Positions 52,401-61,400 of a stretch of 64,000 nucleotides of DNA are shown in pieces; within the stretch, counting starts at the first letter, position 1; each line of letters begins with the position of its first letter. This DNA is from Aquila chrysaetos chrysaetos (lineage: Eukaryota > Chordata > Aves > Accipitriformes > Accipitridae): NCBI RefSeq assembly GCF_900496995.4, contig NC_044029.1:11470001-11534000 (forward strand), written 5' to 3'. The translations under genes and the position numbers were made by a program. A model generated the notes under the pieces. It was not told where the DNA came from and did not search any database. It worked only from the letters and a program-made list of their open reading frames with translations.

Positions 52401-55400
52401 GTAAACACGGTCTTCCATGGGTAGAATGCTAAACCTACAAGTCCTGTGCAGATACAAATCCCTGAGGCTGGTTCAAACGCTAATAGGTGCCTATGCTCAA
52501 ACAACTCAGTTTCACCTTCTATACTTAGGATGATTTTAGGTTAGCTTTCTAGGTCCCACTACTGCAGGACTAAAACTCAGTTGACTACAACAGGAGTTTA
52601 TCACCTAGCTCATACCTAGACATCTAAACCTAGCTGTCCCAGTCTCAACCTGAATCCCCACCCCATGGCCTTGATTCTGTTTCCCAAATACAGGTTTATA
52701 GTGCCTTCAGGGATCTCCTAGGTATCTCACGTGTCATTCCAGAAGGGCCCAGAGCTACTGAAGGACCTATGTCATACTGTGTGGATGTTGTAGATACTTT
52801 TGGGCACCCAACATGATACTGGACACTTGTATGTGGGCAACAGAGCTGAGTTCTGTAAAGCTCTGTGCTCCGCTGAAGAACATTGCCATTCTTTCTGCAA
52901 CCTTTCAGTCTCATGAAAGGGCAAGTCTTCTGATGACAAACGTATTCAGGAAGGATTTGGACCAGTTTCACAAAATAATGCAATGAAATTTTAGTGATGC
53001 TGGATATAATAATTTAGTTCATTTTTACATTCTTTGTTTCAGCAAGCAACAACTGGGATACGAAACAGAAATGATGAGAGAGTATGCACATATACCCCCG
53101 CCCCAAGAATTTAGAGCTCTGTAGAAATCACTTCTTGATCTGCTTGTCTGTCATGTTGCTTTTCCCAGTCATAGGGTTTAGATAACAAATATCCTTTGGG
53201 CAGGGATTACATCTCCTTCCATGTCTCTTAAACACATTTTAGCTATTAACACAAATGCTAAGAATATCAATATTATATGGTGAACACTTATCATACCCAT
53301 CCTTTGGAAGTACTGTCAATCTAGCAATTTACTTTGTATTGAAAATTTTTTGGTATCTGAAAGAAAGTACTGGGAAAGGAAATACAGCAGGAATACCTTT
53401 GGTGTGCACCCCTGTCATCACTTAAGCTACTGCACTGACCTGCATGCGGTTCATGGCTTCCCGAATCTGATCCAGATGGTGTGCAGAGCTGAGGGCTTCA
53501 AGACGAATGTCCGTTAATTTTAGCTCCTTCTCCCTCAGCTCGCTCTTTAGCTGAAGAATAATTTCAGCCTCTGCCTCTGTGCACTCACAGATCCTAAAGA
53601 GGAGCAGGAAACAGGCAGGAGATTAAAGGAAGGTTCTCCCCCCAAAGCAGTGCCATTACTAAATATCAAAGTACAGAAAATGCTTGCTGCTGGTGAAACC
53701 TATGAGTGAAGAAAGAATCTTATCAAAGAAACATGAAAAGGCTCAAATTGCAAATTAAAAAAGGGAAAAAGCCCTCTCCGGATGAAATGATCAGCTTGCT
53801 TCATATCTTTCCAGTTTAGTTAGATAGTTCACTATGGTGAAAAAAAGTTGTTAAAAACTTTCCAGAAATGTTTTTTTTGAGTGTGTATCACCCATTGGTT
53901 TTAATCTGATTTTATGTCTGCATCATTTCTTTGGTGCAAAGGTTATGACTTCCCTAAGTAGCAACAGTCAGAACTGAACTATACTGATTAAACTGTACTA
54001 CTGATAGTTATTATCTGATATTTATCAGCAACAGTTTCCTCTGTTTTGAACAGTACACAGAGAGACAGTCCTTGACTTCATGATCTAGGAGATTTTGATC
54101 TGTAATGGTTTTGATCTGTGATGGTTGACTTCTTGCCTATAGTCTGCCACCTGGTAATGTAAGGTATCTGAAAATATGCTGGTTGGTTTGGGGTTTTTTT
54201 TTCCTTAAAGACTGGATTAAAAGTAATTACCATGTGACTATTTTTCATGAGCATTAATTTTAAGGTAAGAAACCATTATATTGTGAGAATAGAGCAAAAT
54301 ACGACGGGCCTAGAGACCCCAGTTCTCATGTCAGACTGTTGCCTCTGTGTGTCATCATCAGACCTAGACCTGTTGCATAACAGAACCAGTAGAAAATAAA
54401 ACACTGAATTTTGGCTTCGTTGTTACACTAAGCAATATTTTCAGTCAATTCACTAAATGTTATTGTTCTTTATTACTGTCACTATAAATAGTTAATATTT
54501 GCAGAACAATTTAAATATGAAAAATATTTTATACTAATAAGTATTATTACTGTGATTATTACTACTAATATACAAACAAGAAACAGAGGTCAACTTTTAA
54601 TTGCCAGAATGCATGCAAATGCATTTTGGGAAAGAAGATGCAGCACTCTTCAGGTCAGCAGTCGGATATACAACTCCATGCCCCACACTCAATTTTACCG
54701 GGATCTATGCCTGTAGACCACGTGACCGTTTTGCCTTTTCTTTGGTGCCCAGACTAGAGATGACCTGCATACACACGTATTAGACAGATGCAATTGGAAG
54801 AAAGTAAAGTAATGGTTTAGAACATGAGACTCAGGTCAAGAAAATATATAAAGAAAGTGTAAGCAAAGGGAAGATGAAGAAGTTCATGGCAAATAAAAAA
54901 ATATGGCAAATCGAAGAGGGAAAATAATGAATATCATTCACAACATGCACAAATATTTTAAATGTGAGTAAAAATGAATAAAGGCATATACTAGGATTTT
55001 TTTCCAAATGTTACGATACAGGTCTTCATCTGATGTGCCCATACCTATGCTAACCAAATAAGAAATGAAACTTTATTTGCATGCATATATTGTCTCATAC
55101 AACAACTTGGACAACTGGGAAGTCACATATCTATTTGTTGGCTATTTTCTTTTCAGCTTTTTTGCAGTACATCTTGAGAGGCATGGACAAAAAGACCTTG
55201 GCAAGCCAGCTTTAAAGAAGGTAAAGATGAAGCAGAAAGCAGGGCTATGGTTCTGGAAGAAGCAGGAAAAAGCTGTCTAGACTGGTAAGTTAAGCAGAAT
55301 GGAAGCAGAAAGTATGACTTGAATTTTCTTTTGCAGATTCCAGAGCTCTTCAACACTTAGCTCCGACAACTGTAAAATTACATAAAAAGATGAGACTTCA

Positions 55401-58400
55401 TCAAAAGGAAGAAAATCAAAAAGATAAGTTAGCATTCGTGAGCAGTCACAGAAAGAAGCTCAGAAGCCTGATCAGACTTCAGACAAAGGTTCAAAGTAGT
55501 TAGAAAGAAAGAGTTTTACTTTTTCTTTCTTGTTACAATCTCGGGATTTTTATATCAATAGGTTGCTTTGGGTAGGAGGAGTAAGTCAGTCACGATCTTT
55601 GAACAGAGGCTGCTGACAATTATAAAAAGTCTTGAAGGTGACAGAAGTTGAAATTATGCAATGGAAAACTGAGTCTTCCAAAGAAAGTAACATTATCAGT
55701 ATAACAGACAAAGAAATTAATCTAAATAAATATATTTTATGTGATCTTCCACGTGATTATGTGGAAGGGAAAGGAATCTATGTTATCCTGTGTAGAAGGG
55801 TCACAATAATAAAAAATGCAATAATATGATCAGAAAGATCAGTTTAAAAATGCTATGGAGGAAGAACCAGAAGGTTATGAACTTGACAGAATTTAGGAAG
55901 TTAAGGCTCAGAGAGAGACCAAATAGCCATGGGAAGAGCTTGGGATGAAAGACTAGATCTATAGTTTTGCCCTTGATAAATTCTGGGAACACCAGTACAT
56001 CTAGAGAGCAAGTCAAAGAGCCAGAGAAAAAAGCAGGGTTGGTGGAAAGGAAACAGGATAAAGTTATGAGAGCAGATCTGTGAATTGTGAGTAAATAATT
56101 TTGTAGAGTAAAACTGTTTTGTTTAAGTTCAGGCACTTTCTATTAAGGCTTTTACTAGTGATTTTTAAGTTGATAACAAATCAGACTGAAGGGTCCCAAA
56201 CATAGAAATCCTCCTCCCAAAACACACATATACCCGAAACCATAAAAATGTGAACTTCCTATAAAAAAACCCCACAAAACTAGAGATCTAGATGAGTTAT
56301 TCCTCACTAGTCTGTGTGGAATGTGAGGAAAGAAAAACATTTATTGTGGAAGGGTTTCTTCTGTGGGAATATTTGCTGTCAAACTCCTAAACCTAGTATA
56401 TAAAAATCATTAGAGTCTATAAAAAGTTAGTCATAAAAAGCACCTACCCTAACGCAGGGAAATTCTATTCTAAAGTGCAGTAATCAGTCACAAGACTAGA
56501 ATTCCCCAGGTGCTTTAACGAAGAGTAGTTGTGACCTGATTATTCTCAGTTAGGACAAGGAAAGCAAGGCTGGCATCAGTAGCACACATTTGTTGGTTCA
56601 AAGAGGTTGATTTCCCCAAATTGGAAAAAGTTATGAGTTTAACAGAATGAAAAAAAATTAGGTAGAAGAATATGAATGGGAGCCGAGAACTCCCTAAGAA
56701 AAATATATTAGACATCCAAAAAATAATGAGGAAATGGGACAGCTTTTGATTGATGACTTGTTCTCAGTCCTGAGACCTTAAGGATGGTAATTTGAATAAA
56801 AAATAGAAGTAAAATCCCACCAAAAAATCCAAGCTGATAAAAGAGGGGAAATAGATTAAAAATTATATAAATTAGTAGCTACAAAGTAGGTAAAGTAATA
56901 GCAGAAAGGATGAGTATCTTGTAAAAACTCATAGCTACCTGGAAAATAAAATGACATTTTTTAGTATGTCATGAAGAAAGGAAACTGTATTATTTGGCCT
57001 TTACTAAGTGGGTATGATAAAGTTGTTAATGGTGCAGGGAGAGTACAACGTAAGCTTTTGGATGTGCATTTGGAAAGGAGTTTGCACTGCTAGATGATTT
57101 GGGGTAAAGGCTGTGAAAGGAGGAGAGAATGACCTAAGAAAGAGCTGCTGGAAAAAGTAGTGTACAAATGGAGTGAAGCTCATGAGAAATCTGGCAAATG
57201 GATGGAGCACGAGGTTAAAAGATCACAGCTGTCGGCAATGGTTTCTGAACTGCACATGGCCACGCTTGAGGGGGTCTGTTTCACGGTCCACCCCGTTTGG
57301 GAAGAAAGGTTTGCCAAAGGAGACACTTACGCAGATGCCGACTGTGATGGTTTCATCGAAGTTGCCCCACACTCTCCTGAGCTGTGGGGCAATTTAGGTG
57401 ATGAAGGAAGAGAGGAGTCCGTCAGCTCTTCTATGTCCGAATGTGAGGAAGGAGGTTTGGTGGACTTCTTCTTTCCAAAGGCCTGTTTGAAAGAGCTTCT
57501 TAGCTGGAAAACAAACATAGAGCAAGATTATTTTCCTCGTCACGGCAATTTGCGTGCAGCTCATGTTTCGAAGAGTTAGTTTGCAGATGCCATCCTAGCC
57601 ACTGCCTGAGGTCAGTATACAGAAGCAAGGTATTAACATATGCAACACAGTATCTCTAAAAACATGATACGGTGCTTTGTTTTGACTTTATTAATCCAGC
57701 GCAGCGCAAACGTAATGCTATGGAAAAAGTGCAGAACCGAGTGGTACGGCTATGGGAGAGGGGTGCTCATTTAAAACCATTAAGCCCCAGTGGAATCCCA
57801 TTCCCATGGCATTCCCTTCAAGGGCTGGCTTTAAATAACCACTTTGCATCTAGGTACAGGCAGAACCTGCTGTTACTAAATGCTGAAATCAAAAGACAAG
57901 TTCAATTTACTGGGTTTGCCAATTTACTATCCCCATTAAAAATTTGAATGGCCAAACTATGCAAATACTATGGTTTGGATCACAAGCGAGAGGATTTAAG
58001 CTGGGACATGAGGCTTGCTTTTTGTACGGCTGAGAAGAATGTTAGCTGAAAGGTATATACTCTTTGCTGCAGTTTCCTTTAGAGTAGTAAGATCTCTGAA
58101 CGTACAAGCATTGCCTTTTCCCTCTAGAAGCTCTTACCCAGTATTGAAAAGGGACAGAATAGCCAAAGAGCCATTTATTTCAGGAGCCAAGATGACAACA
58201 GTTTTGTCTGCAGTGAATTTTAACTAGCCCATTCGTTGATACCTTTGTCTAAATACAGAAGTTGTTCATCTTAGGAAAAATGCAGTTGGTTTTGGGTTTT
58301 TTTTTTCAGAAGGTTGTTCTGATTAAAATTGTATAGAACTCAATGACAAACTGGTTCCTCTATAAAAAATGAGGTATTCAAATATCTTATTTTCATGATA

Positions 58401-61400
58401 TAATTGGAGAGTGGGGAGTGTGACCACTGATCAGGGAAGCATTATTTAAGTCCTTTCCAGCTCATGATATCTAATGAGAAAGAAATGGATTTTGGCTACA
58501 CTCCCCCTTTCTATAGTCTAAACTTTGAGATTAAAATGAATAGAGACAAACTGAGAAGACATACAGGATAATCTGGTTTTAGAAGGTATAAAAGCCTACT
58601 GCCAAAATAAATAGCAATCATGCCAAGATAGGGTTCTTTATAGATGCATGCCAGATTTTCCATGGTTTATATTCACCTCACTTCCTCTAGAGTTCACCTT
58701 GCAGAAACATGAAAGAGTGTGGAATTACAAATCAAGGGAATGAAGGCTGATCAGTATTTTAAAACAAATGTTTATGCAGGTAATATTTTTAAAACAACAA
58801 AAACATTTTCTGATTATTTACTGAAAGTATTTGATTAAACCCATAGCACTATGTGGTATTTGTGTGTTCCAGTTGAGAAGCATCTTAATTTCTTTAAACA
58901 CCATACTACTTTTACATGAGAATTCTTAACAGATTTCAACTCCCTTCATAGCTGGGTAACATATTTGAGTGAAGCCTTTGAATCAAACTGCAAGTGAAGA
59001 AAAAATCAAACAGGGTTTCAATGTGGCCCAGAGATGGTTTTGGACACAACAGCTCTTTTAAGTTTTTTGTTTGTTTGTTTGTTTGTTTAATTATCCTGAC
59101 TTTTGCAAATAATTTTCTGCTGATATGCAACAAGTTTTAGTCTACTGGTAGTGTCACAGTATGGATACACATGAATTGCTTTATATCCGTCTGGCCCCAC
59201 AAGATTGTTGTAGAAGAAATGGACCATTATGCTACTCAGGCACTAGGAAACGACATAATAGCTAAAAGATAGGTTCAAACCTGCTAAGCACTTACCCAGT
59301 TTTTCTTTTTCTTTTTCTTGGAGTCAGCGTCATTACCACTGCCAATGCTCGAATGGCTTGTAGCACTATTGATGCTGGAAACACTTTCTGAAGAGTGTTG
59401 CCGCCTTATACGTAAATCTAAAGAAAAGAAATTACTGTGAAATCCATCTGTCTCTCTTTCAATTCTTGTATTTATGTAACACCTTCCTCCTCAAAGGGAG
59501 CCTAAATGAACGTAAATGGCATCGATACTTGCAGTGGCTCGGATTCAAGCTATTGCAGCCTGTGAGAAACCGCACAGGGGTCAGTGGGCATGCGTACAAT
59601 TAGGCTAACACTTCGGAGCTTCTCCAAACCGGGATCTTATTGGCATGAAGGCAATGACCCTGCACAGCGATCTGTGCAGGCGTAACCTCATAGCTAAGCA
59701 GTTTCTGTCACAGATGGATTACGTGACTTATTACTATCACACGTACTACAGTTCTTTTTCTGAGGAGTATAGGCACCACTTGATTTGTAGCAGGCCTAAT
59801 CAGCGTTCAGATGCTACTTTCTAATATACCATGATGGAAATAAGCAGGCAGGAGTTCATTAAAAATGAATCAAACAAAATAACCAAGAAGTGGAGAATAT
59901 TAGAAATGGTTGGTGAGGCTTTTGACTTTCAATTTCTTAAAAGTCTCTGTTAACTATATCTTAATCACTGGATAATATTCTTGCAGAACATGTCCACTAT
60001 TACCAAGGGAAATGAATTTTGGATTATTTTTTACTTCCTAGAGGTTAGCTTTGCTATATTCAAGTCATGCAATGCAATGACCTTAAGGCAAACATCTAAA
60101 TAATGACCTCTTTAAAGAAAGATCAATGACACTCTCAAAAATGAATGCTGCTATTATTTTTTTTCTTCAAGTAATTCCTTTGCTGTTGCTTACCAACAGG
60201 CACTTTTGAAGTATATATTTATCATGTGACATCTGCCTAACTGCAATGACAAATTAATTCGGAATCTGGAAATTAAAATGCCTGCTTTCCTGCACTGATT
60301 TAGCACCTCATGAAGGAGCTGAGCTGTCGGGAGTCCATCTCTTAACAATGAGCACACCAATTTTCAGAGCTACAACTTACACTGGATTTCCGAGCTATAA
60401 CCGTGTTTCACCATAAGGCTTCGCTAGTGTCTCGGGTGTACTTCAGTACACGACTGTGGTGATGGGGTTAACTCTTGACACCCAGCAATCAATTCCTGGC
60501 CACCCAGTTCTGAGAAGACAAGGCTCCAGGAACTCTGGCAAACAGGAAGCTCATGCAAGGTTTCCTGCTCTGGAAATACCACAAGTATGCCTACCATGCG
60601 CTGCAGAATGTGCTTGCCCTTGCAACAGAGTCCCCAAAACAACAGAAAAGTAGTGACTTAGCTTTTTTTCTGGGGAGAAACTCTGCATTTATTTTAATAG
60701 TGACAAAAACATACCTTTGTGGGTATGATCGGGACCGTTCAAGGCTCCTTGAATAGCAGCTTGTGCAGCAGAATTCTGGGCTTTCAGCATTTCAATGGTT
60801 TCCCTTAGCTCTATAAGCTCAGATTCCTGTGGGAAGAACAAAGAGAGCTCAAAATATATGGCACAAGAACAATGGTTGTCTAAGCTAAAAAAAAGGACAA
60901 GATAAGAGTGGTCAAACCGAAGTTCATGGGACTGTTTGGGTGAACGTAAGGGCAACAGCTAAGTAGAAAGCATCTTTTCTCTCCACAGATATTAAACTCA
61001 ACTAACGTGTTCTTTTGCATTTATTCTATATAAAGTGATCATGCTTTTTTTAAGGAAAACAAAACATTTTTAATAAAGACTAATCTAAAAAGGGTTTCAA
61101 TTGAATATTCATTATAAAATTAAGAGAAACCTGACAATTTTACTGTGAAACACAATAAACCCATTCAAATTACATCCTTTAGTATGTGAGGCTACCGTTT
61201 AATGGATGAATCTCAACCTGAATTTCCGTATTTTCCAAAAGATTTAACTTGCTAAATAAGAATTCAATTTAAAAAGCCCTGTTTAATAGCAACTGTCCTG
61301 CAAGTTGAAGTAAAATTACTCCACTTGAGTGCAGGAAGTTCGGTATTAGAATGCACAGCCTATTTTACTTAAAAAACAGATTTTATTACTGCTACATTAA

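Noticed and set aside
57160..57579. 139-codon plus-strand ORF
   Set aside because: It lies antisense over the NAV3 exon at 57331-57503, whose sense frame is clearly the conserved protein; the antisense openness follows from exon composition.
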